Assembly (NCBI GenBank): GCA_001013295.1
Contig: LAZY01000036.1
Coordinates: 103,038 to 167,037 of the forward strand
Source: Chryseobacterium indologenes
GTDB lineage: Bacteria; Bacteroidota; Bacteroidia; Flavobacteriales; Weeksellaceae
Direction: 5' to 3'
DNA: 64,000 bases
Below the pieces are notes generated by a model. That model did no database searches, was not told where the DNA came from, and saw nothing but the letters and a program-made list of their open reading frames with translations. Position 1 is the stretch's first letter; every line of letters begins with the position of its first letter. A program made the translations under genes and the position numbers. Positions 27,208-36,589 of this stretch are shown piece after piece.

Positions 27208-30177
27208 ATGAAGCTTCTGTACTGTATTTCATTTTTGTTTTTTCTGTGCATCAGAGGGCAAAACTATACCACTCAGTCTTATACGATGGACGACGGTCTG
27301 CCACAAAACAGCATCAAGGATATTGTAAAAGACAAATACGGTTTCATGTGGCTATCTATGGAAGGCCGGATTTTGCGTTACGACGGAAGCAGTTTTGTAG
27401 AATACAAAGATTTTAAATTTAAAAACCTGAGTTTTGGAGATTTTTGTGGAAACATCAATAAGGACAGCATCGTCGTCTTCAACGCATCTGAAAAAAATGT
27501 ACTCCTGATTTCCCGGAGAAAACCGGAAGCAATAACATCCGGAAAAATAATGACGCCCGGAGGATCAGAAAATAATAAAGTATATAAGCAGATCTTCAAA
27601 AATAATATTACGATAAGATATGTTCCTTTTATAGATACTTATTTTATCCGGCTTGATACGGGCTCTTATTATTTTGAAAACAACCGTATTATTTATGTTG
27701 ATCAAAAAAGCCACAGAAAAACAAAAATTGATCTTGAGTTTTCAAATAGTCAGTTAAAACGGCTGTTTGTTCATGGAGAGCACTTGTTTATTGCTGATGC
27801 AAAAACTAAAAAACTGTTGCACCTCTCCCAGGGAAAATATTCCTATATCGATGCTCCGCCATTGTATACAGATCCTGAAACCAAAATGTACTGGCAGCAG
27901 ATTACCGGGCAGGTATTCATCATCAACCATGGAAAGATCTACAAGAGTCAGTTTACAGATGGAACACTGAAACTTACTTACCTTTTGGAATATAAGAATA
28001 TTGATAAGGATATTTCCGGGGCAATGTTTTATGATGAAGCATTAGGAAAATTATACATTGGAAGCTCAATCAACGGACTTAAGATTCTGAGCTTATCAGA
28101 TTTTTCTGTTTCCAGGAAAAATTTACCTTATCAGGATGAGGTATGCTATGCAGCCATTCCCTATGGAAACAATTCTGTGCTAACCCAGGAGGGTATCAGG
28201 TATTACAATACTGCCTCAGAAAGAATATTCCCTGCTTCTCAGTCTTATGATAAACGATATATCCTGGAAGATGAGAGTGGAAATCTGGTGTATAGGGAAA
28301 ACAATTCCATTCATACAAGATACAGAAGTACCGGATTTATGAAACATGATTCCATTTATTTTAAAGGAAAAGAAATTCATGGTTTGTATAAGAGTGGTGG
28401 GTTGTATATGGCGTCTGTTGTACAGGGGAAATCATCACAACTTTATATATTCAATAAGGGGCACGTCAAAGAAGTTAAACGGATTATCCCTTTTGAAGAT
28501 AATATCGAAGCTGCTTTCAGATATAATCAGGATCTCCTGTATCTGGGCGGGAGTAATGGAATTTATGTTTTTTCTCTTTCTCAGAATAAAGTGATCAGGC
28601 AGATGGGTAAAGGTCTTCCGGTAAAGCAGATTCTGAAAACAAAGGATGGAAATATCTGGCTGACGACTTACAACAGAGGAATTTATCTGCTTAAAGATCA
28701 TAAAGCAATCAGAGTTCCTGCCGATAAAAATGACTTTCTTGCCAATGCTCATTATCTGCTGGAAGATAAAAATGCCAATCTATGGATCTCCTCGGATAAC
28801 GGGTTGTTTAAAATCAACAGAAATATACTGCTTCGTTATATGGAATCCCCGGAAGGAGTTGTTCCTTATTATCGTTATACAAAGGCGCATGGTTTTCTGA
28901 ATAATGAATTCAATGGAAGTGCAAATCCCTGTGCTCATGAACTTGAAGACGGACAATTGGTATTTCCATCCATGGAAGGATTTGTATTCTTTACCCCTCA
29001 CCAGGTCAAAACCCATTATCCGGCTGCTGGGGATATGTATTTGGAAAGAGCGAAGGTAAAAGGACAGATGGTTCAGGTGAAAGATAAACTCTTTCTGCAA
29101 TGTGGCTATAAAAATGCTGAACTTTATATTGACCTTCCTTATTATGCCGATTTAGAAAATATTTACCTTCAGGCAAAACTGATGGATGATGAAGACAGCA
29201 AATGGGTGAATATTAAAAATGACAGGATCTTCCGGCTGGGTAATCTGGAACCCGGTAAGTATACTCTTATGATTCGGTTTTTATCTGCTGAAAACGGGAA
29301 ATTTGTCTATAAAATGTTACCTGTGGAAGTGGAAGCGTATTTTTATCAGACCACTATCTTTAAAGTTCTGGTTGTAGGAATTCTTATTTTTATGATTATC
29401 ATTATGATTCAGATCCGAACCAATTTTTTAAGATTAAAAAACCAGGTCTTAAGAAAGAGCCTTGTTCATAAAGATCAGGAGCTGAAGGAAACCAATAATA
29501 AGCTTAAAAATGAATCTGACTATCAAAAGAAACTGATAGAAAGTATCAGCCATGATATTACAACGCCCGTTAAATTTATAGCGCTCCTTTCGCAGGAGCT
29601 TACCCAATCTGAAGATATAAGTTCCCAGAAAAAATATTTTGACAGTATTAATAAAACTTCTGAACAGCTGTATAAATTTACCTTAAGTCTTAAGGAATAT
29701 ACAGAACTTTATAAACAGGAAAATATCACGGAAGAAGAATATACAGTTTATGATCTGATTGAAACCAAAAGACAGTTGTTTGAAGAAATTGCTGCCAGAA
29801 AAAATACATTTATCTACAACTTTTGTGATCATCATCTGAAGCTGAGCCTCAACAGAAATATCCTGCTGGCAGTTTTACACAATATTATAGACAATGCTGT
29901 GAAATACACTTCGGATGGGGAAATTACCATTACATCAGTCTCTTCAGATTCCCAGGTAGAAATTGGTATTGCCGATACCGGAAACGGAATGTCTGATGAA
30001 CAGAGAGCTTATTACTCTGGGCTTTTTCAGAAAGAAGATCATGAAAATCTAGTTTTCAAAAATTACGGATTGGGACTCCATATGGTAGTTCAGCTGATGA
30101 AAAAAATAAATTCCGAAATGACTTTTCATAAAAATACACCGAAAGGTACTCTCATTAAAATCCTTATTAAGATATGA
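27208..30177 (+). CDS. Membrane sensor histidine kinase with periplasmic beta-propeller
   Basis: A 989-residue sensor. After a signal peptide (1-17) comes a two-component-regulator propeller: QSYTMDDGLPQNSIKDIVKDKYGFMWLSMEGRILRYDG (about 23-60), with further blades such as ILKTKDGNIWLTTYNRGIYLLK. A Y_Y_Y-type domain (about 640-705) leads into one membrane segment (about 716-738). The cytoplasmic kinase has the H-box SHDITTP (H782), the N-box HNIIDNAVKYT, G1 DTGNGMS and G2 NYGLGLHMV. It lacks the AraC and receiver domains of hybrid HTCS proteins. The response regulator overlaps its stop codon, so the two are a pair. The ligand is unknown. Confidence 0.93.
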   Translation: MKLLYCISFLFFLCIRGQNYTTQSYTMDDGLPQNSIKDIVKDKYGFMWLSMEGRILRYDGSSFVEYKDFKFKNLSFGDFCGNINKDSIVVFNASEKNVLLISRRKPEAITSGKIMTPGGSENNKVYKQIFKNNITIRYVPFIDTYFIRLDTGSYYFENNRIIYVDQKSHRKTKIDLEFSNSQLKRLFVHGEHLFIADAKTKKLLHLSQGKYSYIDAPPLYTDPETKMYWQQITGQVFIINHGKIYKSQFTDGTLKLTYLLEYKNIDKDISGAMFYDEALGKLYIGSSINGLKILSLSDFSVSRKNLPYQDEVCYAAIPYGNNSVLTQEGIRYYNTASERIFPASQSYDKRYILEDESGNLVYRENNSIHTRYRSTGFMKHDSIYFKGKEIHGLYKSGGLYMASVVQGKSSQLYIFNKGHVKEVKRIIPFEDNIEAAFRYNQDLLYLGGSNGIYVFSLSQNKVIRQMGKGLPVKQILKTKDGNIWLTTYNRGIYLLKDHKAIRVPADKNDFLANAHYLLEDKNANLWISSDNGLFKINRNILLRYMESPEGVVPYYRYTKAHGFLNNEFNGSANPCAHELEDGQLVFPSMEGFVFFTPHQVKTHYPAAGDMYLERAKVKGQMVQVKDKLFLQCGYKNAELYIDLPYYADLENIYLQAKLMDDEDSKWVNIKNDRIFRLGNLEPGKYTLMIRFLSAENGKFVYKMLPVEVEAYFYQTTIFKVLVVGILIFMIIIMIQIRTNFLRLKNQVLRKSLVHKDQELKETNNKLKNESDYQKKLIESISHDITTPVKFIALLSQELTQSEDISSQKKYFDSINKTSEQLYKFTLSLKEYTELYKQENITEEEYTVYDLIETKRQLFEEIAARKNTFIYNFCDHHLKLSLNRNILLAVLHNIIDNAVKYTSDGEITITSVSSDSQVEIGIADTGNGMSDEQRAYYSGLFQKEDHENLVFKNYGLGLHMVVQLMKKINSEMTFHKNTPKGTLIKILIKI

Positions 30178-30788
30178 CAAAAAAAATACTCATTGCAGAT
30201 GACCATCATGTGGTAAGAATCGGGACAGCTCTGATCCTGGAAAAGAATTTTGATGACTTTGAAATTGACTTTGCAGAAACATACACAGAAGTAAAGCAGA
30301 AAGTGGAAAACGAAAACTATGATCTGGTCATTCTTGATATAGAACTTCCCGGAAGCATTTTGAAATCGATGGTGAAAGAAATTAAAAGCATATCCGGAGA
30401 TACATTGGTGATGATATTTACCTCCTATAAAGAAAATATTGCCATGCAGTATATAGAAGAAGGAGCTAATGGATTTTTAAATAAACAAAGTGACCCGGAA
30501 GTTTTTGTGAAAGCTGTAGAAGCTATTTTTAAAGATGGTTATTATTATACTTCAGGCATTGCCAACGGGATGATGGAAGGGCTGAAAAAGAAAAAAATGA
30601 TCGGCAGCCTTTCGGAAAGAGAATTGCAGGTCTTTAATCTTCTGGCCAAAGGAAACGGAAACCTTGAAATTTCGAATGCCTTGAATATCGAAGAATCAAC
30701 AGTAGGGACTTATAAAAGAAGAGTTTATCAGAAATTAAACATTACCAATCTCGTTGAGCTGTTGGAAATTTACAACGAAATACATTAA
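30174..30788 (+). CDS. NarL/LuxR-family response regulator
   Basis: A 204-residue two-component regulator. The receiver domain (1-120) has the acidic pair D9/D10 in IADDHHVV, the phospho-acceptor D55 in VILDIELPG, and the conserved Lys in FLNKQ. The C-terminal LuxR helix-turn-helix covers about 145-204: SLSERELQVFNLLAKGNGNLEISNALNIEESTVGTYKRRVYQKLNI. The start ATG overlaps the kinase stop (ATGA), which indicates translational coupling and a dedicated pair. Its target genes are unknown; the secreted C1q-like gene starting 187 nt downstream is a candidate. Confidence 0.94.
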   Translation: MTKKILIADDHHVVRIGTALILEKNFDDFEIDFAETYTEVKQKVENENYDLVILDIELPGSILKSMVKEIKSISGDTLVMIFTSYKENIAMQYIEEGANGFLNKQSDPEVFVKAVEAIFKDGYYYTSGIANGMMEGLKKKKMIGSLSERELQVFNLLAKGNGNLEISNALNIEESTVGTYKRRVYQKLNITNLVELLEIYNEIH

Positions 30789-30975
30789 TCACAATAGTTG
30801 CTGATGTCATAATACCGCTACATTTTTGTGGCAAAATGCGTACAGAATCTGTTCGTCAGATATTCGTTTTTCGCAGTAGCTTCGTACTGTGGGAACTTCT
30901 GCTGAAAGAGTGGAAGTGACCGGATGAAATTCTGATGATTGTAGATTCCCTCAGATTCTAAATACGTATTTGTTT

Positions 30976-31911
30976 ATGAAAAAAAAGATGCTTCTCATTA
31001 CCTTGCTGGCAGGTTCAGTTGTTCCTTTAGTAAAAGCCCAGGTAGGCGTTAATACCCCTAATCCCGGCAGTACCCTGACGGTGAACGGTTCATTTGCAGC
31101 ACCCTATAAAATAGTTACCACAAGTGGAACGGTAGGTTCCGGTGATTATTATATTGCTTACAACGGATCAGCAGACGGAACTTTAACTTTGCCGGCAGCG
31201 ATCACCGGTACAGGTAATTTTGCCGGACGTACCTATCATTTTAAAAATACAGGTTCTGCAAAGCTCATCATAGCATCCAATGGAGCTGAATTAATCGATA
31301 ACCAGTCCGGAGCTGGTGTTTCCACGGTTGAGGTCCCTGCTGGCTATTATGCATATCTTGTCAATAAGGGAACCGTTTCCGGTACAACCTGGGAGTTGGT
31401 ATTACTCGCAAGTTCCAACAATTTACCCTCTGCAGATTCCAGCTATCCTTTTTCCGCAGTGGCAACAACAAACAGGCAGACTTGTGATGCTACTCCCAAT
31501 CCCTCTGCACCATGGATCAGAACTGCGATTACCTATCCTCAGGGGACGGTTCTTAATAAAGGCAATGTACTCAATACCGGTACGGGAGCATTTACAGCAC
31601 CTAATGACGGCTATTATGTAATTCAGGGAACAACGCAGTTTGATAATGGAGAGGTACCCGGAAATCCGGATTTTACCTGGACCGTGTTGTACCTGATCAA
31701 AAATTATGCTCCGGGCAATGGAGGCAGTATACTCGTGCAGTCTTATCAGCAGCCTTATGCAACAAGAGTTTTCGGATCAAGTATTTCCTGCATGACGTAC
31801 CTGGTTAAAGGAGAAACGGTGAGTATGGCTTCTGTGGCAGGAGTAACCGGGGTTGGTGGCAAATATCAGGTGGTAACAAGTACCATGTTCGGATATAAAA
31901 TAGCGAATTAA
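30976..31911 (+). CDS. Secreted protein with a C1q-like C-terminal domain
   Basis: A secreted 311-residue protein. The start is set at ATG 30976; an upstream TTG in frame (30970) is less likely. The signal peptide MKKKMLLITLLAGSVVPLVKAQ is followed by VGVNTPNPGSTLTVNGSFA, a start often seen in Chryseobacterium surface proteins. The C-terminal half has GTGAFTAPNDGYYVIQGTTQF, LIKN and MFGYKI, which fits the C1q/TNF-like jelly-roll pattern (TGxFTAPxxGxYxF). Function is unknown; such domains often mediate binding. A decayed paralogue follows at 31980. Confidence 0.7.
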   Translation: MKKKMLLITLLAGSVVPLVKAQVGVNTPNPGSTLTVNGSFAAPYKIVTTSGTVGSGDYYIAYNGSADGTLTLPAAITGTGNFAGRTYHFKNTGSAKLIIASNGAELIDNQSGAGVSTVEVPAGYYAYLVNKGTVSGTTWELVLLASSNNLPSADSSYPFSAVATTNRQTCDATPNPSAPWIRTAITYPQGTVLNKGNVLNTGTGAFTAPNDGYYVIQGTTQFDNGEVPGNPDFTWTVLYLIKNYAPGNGGSILVQSYQQPYATRVFGSSISCMTYLVKGETVSMASVAGVTGVGGKYQVVTSTMFGYKIAN

Positions 31912-31979
31912 TTTTTTTAATAAAAGAAGCCTTAGCAGATTGTTGAGGCTCTTTTTACATGAAATAAACTTTTTATGAT

Positions 31980-32683
31980 ATGAAAAAACTGACCCCTAGT
32001 ACTGCTTGTGATATCAGCCAATATGGCTATAGCTCAGGTAGGGGTAAATACTCCCAATCCGAAAGGAATGTTCCATCTGGACGGAAAAAAGAATAATGAA
32101 ACATCAGGGACATCCGCAGCACCAGTGCCAGGAATAAAAATAACAGACGGAGCTCAAAACGAAAACTATGTATTAACCTCTGATGCCAATGGAAACGGAT
32201 TGTGGAAACCGGTAAGATTAACGGTGGAACGAGGAGTAAACGGACCCGGAATAGACCTCTCCTTTACGGGCACAACCTACAGGCTCTTATATAGATTTAC
32301 CACCGGTTAAATGGCTGTTACCGTGCAACAGCTTATTATTCCTACAGGAACAGTACTGAATGGTGATCAATGGATGTGGTTAAGAACCGGTTTTTCAGAT
32401 CAACCTAATATTGTGACCGGAAATGTGGCAACCCCCTTCAACACATCTTCTTACCGGTGGCCCCAGCCTGGTAAGCGGACTTATACAGGGAGCTACTTCT
32501 ACTACGATTACCTGATTTTCGATCATACAGGGAAGTCTGGTGATTAATAATTCTTCAGGTGCCGTAACCTACAAGTATATTGCCGGAGACAATGTTATTT
32601 CCGGAGCACAGGCCAGTACGTATTTTGATAAATTCGGGGGAAACTGGAGTGAAAATATTATTTATGCTGTACCTGCCAACTGA
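31980..32683 (+). pseudogene. Decayed secreted protein (paralogue of the C1q-like gene)
   Basis: The remnant starts MKKL, shifts frame in the CCCC run near 31993-31996, then reads LVLLVISANMAIAQVGVNTPNPKG, which is a signal peptide and the same mature start as the preceding gene. It continues to an in-frame TAA at 32308-32310, resumes in the same frame as MAVTVQQLIIPTGTVLNG, shifts frame again near 32531-32537, and ends in YAVPAN at a TGA (32681-32683). Three lesions make a working product unlikely unless they are sequencing errors. The coding signal remains clear, so inactivation is recent. Confidence 0.75.
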
Positions 32684-32831
32684 TTCATTACGCTAAAATT
32701 ATTATAAAGATATTTATCAATTCTGGCCTAAAACAAAGACGGGCATTGTGGGATGAATTGCCATTTTACCCCATAGAATGCGAATTTCTCTGAAAAGTTT
32801 TTATATATTTAGCGACCGAATAATTCATTCA

Positions 32832-34250
32832 ATGAGCAACGAAAATAAAACAGGACAAAACGAGACTTTAGTTAGAGGATTAACAAATCGACACATACAA
32901 TTAATCGCCCTTGGAGGTGCCATAGGAACAGGACTATTCCTGGGAATAGGACCTGCAGCTGTATTAGCCGGACCATCGGTTATTTTGGGGTATGCTTTAG
33001 CCGGAATCATTGCCTTTTTTATCATGCGTCAGCTGGGTGAGATGGTTGTTCAGGAGCCGGTATCGGGAAGTTTTAGCCACTTTGCCTATAAATATTGGGG
33101 AAATTTTCCAGGTTTTGCCTCAGGATGGAATTATTGGATTCTTTATATTCTGGTAAGTATGGCCGAGCTTACAGCAATAGGGCACTATATTCATTTCTGG
33201 TGGCCGGAAATACCACTCTGGGTCTCCAGTTTATTCTTTTTTGTAGTCATCACTGCACTTAACCTTGCTTCTGTAAAGGTCTATGGAGAAACAGAATTCT
33301 GGTTTTCCATTATCAAAGTAATAGCGATCATTGCGATGATTGTTTTCGGGGTTTATCTGTTGATTAGCGGAACCGGAGGAGAAAAAGCAACCATTACCAA
33401 CTTATGGAACGACGGTGGATTTTTCCCGAAAGGATTATTTAATAAAACGGATAGCGGATACTCAGGACTCTTTGCAGCAATGGCCATGATCATGTTCTCT
33501 TTCGGAGGGCTGGAACTGATCGGAATTACAGCAGCAGAAGCTAAAAATCCGGAGAAAACCATTCCACAGGCAACCAACCAGGTGATCTATAGAATCCTGA
33601 TTTTCTATGTAGGTGCGTTGGTGATCTTATTTTCATTAAGCCCATGGAGAGAAATTACAGAAGGTTCAAGCCCGTTCGTAATGGTTTTCCAGAATCTGAA
33701 TGGTCTTGAATTCAGCCTTTTTGGTAAAGTGATTCAATTCAATGTATTGATAGCGAATATTCTTAACCTTATTGTACTGACTGCCGCTTTATCCGTGTAT
33801 AACAGCAGTGTATACAGTAATAGCCGTATGCTTTTCGGATTGGCTCAGCAGGGGAATGCTCCTAAATTTCTGAAAAAACTTAATAAAAATTCAGTTCCTA
33901 CCAATGCGATTCTCATTTCTTCATGCTTTGCAGGAATCTGTATCATCATCAATAAATTGGTGCCGGAAAAAGCATTTGAATATCTAATGGCCTTAGTTGT
34001 ATCTACATTGATTATCAACTGGTTAATGATATGCTATACGCATTTGAAATTTAAAAAAACAATCAATAAAGAAGGGATTCAATCTAAATTCCCGTCCATA
34101 TTTTATCCTGTGTCCAACTATATCTGTATCGCTTTCTTGGTTCTGATCTTAGGATTAATGAGTATTACAGGAATGGAAATTCAGGTGATTCTGATTCCGA
34201 TATGGATAGGATTCCTGTTTGTCATGTATAAATTATATAAACCTAGCTAA
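32832..34250 (+). CDS. Amino-acid permease (APC superfamily, AroP/LysP type)
   Basis: A 472-residue inner-membrane transporter for an amino acid, driven by proton symport in this family. The start is placed at MSNENKTGQNETLVRGLTNRHIQLIALGGAIGTGLFLGIG. An upstream in-frame ATG at 32778 adds 18 residues that do not match the family and overlaps the likely promoter (TATATTTA near 32808). The motif GGAIGTGLFLG in helix 1, EMVVQEPVSGSFSHFAYKYWG, GFASGWNYWILYI and FGGLELIGITAAEAKNPEKTIPQA are all hallmarks. About twelve membrane segments are visible. The substrate cannot be told from sequence. It ends at a good terminator. Confidence 0.92.
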   Translation: MSNENKTGQNETLVRGLTNRHIQLIALGGAIGTGLFLGIGPAAVLAGPSVILGYALAGIIAFFIMRQLGEMVVQEPVSGSFSHFAYKYWGNFPGFASGWNYWILYILVSMAELTAIGHYIHFWWPEIPLWVSSLFFFVVITALNLASVKVYGETEFWFSIIKVIAIIAMIVFGVYLLISGTGGEKATITNLWNDGGFFPKGLFNKTDSGYSGLFAAMAMIMFSFGGLELIGITAAEAKNPEKTIPQATNQVIYRILIFYVGALVILFSLSPWREITEGSSPFVMVFQNLNGLEFSLFGKVIQFNVLIANILNLIVLTAALSVYNSSVYSNSRMLFGLAQQGNAPKFLKKLNKNSVPTNAILISSCFAGICIIINKLVPEKAFEYLMALVVSTLIINWLMICYTHLKFKKTINKEGIQSKFPSIFYPVSNYICIAFLVLILGLMSITGMEIQVILIPIWIGFLFVMYKLYKPS

Positions 34251-34277
34251 CAATATAGGAAACCGAAAGAGGTTTGG

Positions 34278-34312
34278 AAAGATGGAAGTCATTTTGATTT
34301 CCATCTTTTTTT
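34278..34312 (+). terminator. Intrinsic terminator of the permease gene
   Basis: AAAGATGGAA (34278-34287) pairs with TTCCATCTTT (34299-34308) and runs into seven T. Confidence 0.85.
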
Positions 34313-34333
34313 GTTTTAAATTTCTGTAAATTA

Positions 34334-34491
34334 GTAATGGATCTGTTTTGAAAATAGATTCTTCTTTCCATCATTTTTGGCTTGCTGAACAATTTGTTTT
34401 ACCAGATTATTCAGAAGCTTTTGAAGAATATTTACAGTGGGAAGCAGGAGATATGATTCCTAGTATTTATTTTTTTTCGCTGTATGAGTAG
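34334..34491 (+). pseudogene. Short gene remnant between permease and decayed membrane gene
   Basis: One frame without a start codon reads ...HHFWLAEQFVLPDYSEAFEEYL... and ends at TAG 34489-34491. It follows an in-frame stop near 34331. The amino-acid composition looks coding, but no family is recognised and no start or RBS is seen. It may be the tail of a deleted gene. Confidence 0.25.
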
Positions 34492-34596
34492 AATGTCAAT
34501 TTAGGACAAGATTTGTTTTTTAGAGAGACCTAATTTTGCACCTGTAAATCATCATAATGATGAATTTGCAATGTAAAACTTCAAAAAACAGATAGA

Positions 34597-35208
34597 ATGA
34601 AAAATATATTTCTCTTCCTCGTATTATTGCCTTTTTGTGCCCAATCATAAATTTCCATGCAGGCATATGGGGGAAATAAAGAAACTGAACTGCTGGGAAT
34701 TTATAATAAAGATTTCAGTGGAAAATGGAATTATTTTGCTTCGGCAACCCTCGCTTATGATTATAAATCACGAAAAGTAAATCCTGAAGTCTATCAGAAT
34801 CTCAATTACGGAATCGGAAGAAACCTAGGTGTTTCTGTTGGAGTTCATATTTCAAAATAAGATATTATGCCATCTGTACGGCTGGCTTATGGAAAAGAAA
34901 ATGAAGTTTGGAATATCAGTGTTTTCCCTGCAGTAATCTATTCTACAAAAGCAAAAGAATTGGGACTTGGATTGTATACTTTACTGGAATATACTCCGAA
35001 AATCAATGAGAAGCTTAATCTTTACAGTATGCTGATTGTAGAATCAGACTTCAGTTTTAAAGAACATCAATCTAGCAGTCAGGTCATCCGTTTAGGATTA
35101 GAAAATAAGAAGAAAATGCAGTTCGGGGTAGGAAGCAATATTTCTCAGGCAGGAAGTAACTTTGAAACCGATGTTAATTTCGGGGTATTTATAGGAAAGA
35201 AATTTTAA
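34597..35208 (+). pseudogene. Secreted or outer-membrane protein gene broken by two in-frame TAA codons
   Basis: From ATG 34597 one frame runs 203 codons to 35208: MKNIFLFLVLLPFCAQS, then TAA (34648-34650) right after the signal peptide, then ISMQAYGGNKETELLG... to HISK, a second TAA (34858-34860), and DIMPSVRLAYGKENEVWN... ending FGVFIGKKF. Alternating hydrophobic strands and the terminal Phe suggest a small outer-membrane barrel. Frame is kept through both stops, so only point changes have occurred. The agmatine-deiminase-like gene starts 5 nt after the end, suggesting one former operon. Confidence 0.7.
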
Positions 35209-35213
35209 AACAT

Positions 35214-36320
35214 ATGAAAAAATTATTCACACTCATTTTAGCATTGAGCTTTATCGTCAATAGGGCACAGACTACTTATCATTTTCCCGAAGAATCTTCA
35301 CGTCATGAAGGAACCTGGTTACAATGGCCGCATCATTATCAGCATGGTGATACCTACCGCAAAAGAGTAGAGCAGACCTGGATTGATATGACCAAAGCAT
35401 TACAGGAAGGAGAGAAAGTTCACATTATTGCGTATAATACAGAAGAAAAAAACAGAATTGTAAGCCTTCTGGAACAGAATAAAATTCCGCTGAAAAATAT
35501 TGATTTCAGGATTTATCCTACAGATGATGTATGGATCAGGGATAACGGGCCTATTTTCGTGAAAGATCAAAAAGGAAATGTTTTGATTGAAGATTGGGGA
35601 TTCAATGGCTGGGGCGAAAAATTTGACTTTGAAAACTGTGATGAAATTCCACAAAGCATAGGAAAAGATCTGGGCGTAAAAGTTATTGATCTGAATGAAG
35701 AAATGGTGAATGAAGGCGGCTCTGTGGAAACAGATGGAAACGGCGTTCTGATGGCCTGTAAAAGTTCTGTGATCAGTCAGAAAAAAGGTGCGACAAGGAA
35801 CAAAGGAATCACTCAGGAAGAAGCCGAAGAAATGTTTGAAACCTATTACGGGGTATCCAAAGTGATCTGGCTGGACGGAGTGACAGGATTGGATGTTACC
35901 GATATGCACATTGACGGTTTTATGAAATTCGTTGACGGTCGTACTATGATCACGATGAAAGAAGATGACCTTCTGGAGCTTGGGCTTTCCGAAAAAGATG
36001 TCAACACATTGTATACTGCTTACAATGTCAATGGAAAAGAATATAAAAAAGTCTATCTGCCGGCTACCAAAAATAAAGTGAAAACGGCCTATGGAAAACA
36101 GCTGGATGAAAAAGGATCCTACGTAAATTATTATGTTGCCAACACTGTGGTGCTGGTTCCTAACTACGGAGACCCTAATGATGTCGTGGCCAATACAATT
36201 ATTCAGAAGAAATATCCGGGTAGGAAAGTCATAGGAATAGATGTACGAAATCTGTATGAAAACGGAGGAATGGTACATTGTGTTACCCAGCAACAGCCTG
36301 CGGGAAACCTGTTGAAATAG
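35214..36320 (+). CDS. Agmatine deiminase-family enzyme with a signal peptide
   Basis: A guanidino-group modifying enzyme of the peptidyl-arginine/agmatine deiminase family, which hydrolyses agmatine (or a related substrate) to a ureido product and ammonia. Family motifs: EGTWLQWPHH near the start of the mature part, DDVWIRDNGPIFV, EGGSVETDGNGVLM, DMHIDGFMKFVDG, and the catalytic Cys in GGMVHCVTQQQP (C356). Unlike the cytosolic AguA, it begins with a signal peptide (MKKLFTLILALSFIVNRAQ), so it should act in the periplasm or outside the cell. The exact substrate is open. A hairpin terminator follows. Confidence 0.9.
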   Translation: MKKLFTLILALSFIVNRAQTTYHFPEESSRHEGTWLQWPHHYQHGDTYRKRVEQTWIDMTKALQEGEKVHIIAYNTEEKNRIVSLLEQNKIPLKNIDFRIYPTDDVWIRDNGPIFVKDQKGNVLIEDWGFNGWGEKFDFENCDEIPQSIGKDLGVKVIDLNEEMVNEGGSVETDGNGVLMACKSSVISQKKGATRNKGITQEEAEEMFETYYGVSKVIWLDGVTGLDVTDMHIDGFMKFVDGRTMITMKEDDLLELGLSEKDVNTLYTAYNVNGKEYKKVYLPATKNKVKTAYGKQLDEKGSYVNYYVANTVVLVPNYGDPNDVVANTIIQKKYPGRKVIGIDVRNLYENGGMVHCVTQQQPAGNLLK

Positions 36321-36347
36321 ACAGATAAGTAAAACCTGGAATCTCTT

Positions 36348-36403
36348 AAAGCATCTCAAGGAAAAATGAATCATAATCGTTACTTCCATGAGATGCTTTT
36401 TAT
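36348..36403 (+). terminator. Terminator after the agmatine deiminase-family gene
   Basis: AAAGCATCTCA (36348-36358) pairs with TGAGATGCTTT (36389-36399) over a 30-nt loop and is followed by TTTT. The loop is long for an intrinsic terminator. Confidence 0.6.
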
Positions 36404-36589
36404 GATTTACAATTAAATCCTATCTTTTAAATACCGATTCATGGATGATTTTGGTGCTTTGGTGTATTATTTTTCGTACCTTAGTAAAGGTTGTATTTCA
36501 AATTCAGGTGAAAATTATGACCTGTTTGGGATCTCTGCGGACAAGCCGAACACCGCTTTCCAAAGTAGGCAAGACTAAAAAAGACACCT

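Noticed and set aside
35400..36389. Long minus-strand frame (329 codons) opposite the agmatine deiminase-family gene
   Set aside because: Its sequence is rich in Phe, Ile and His as expected from reading the opposite strand of a coding gene; no family motif, and the plus-strand gene is certain.
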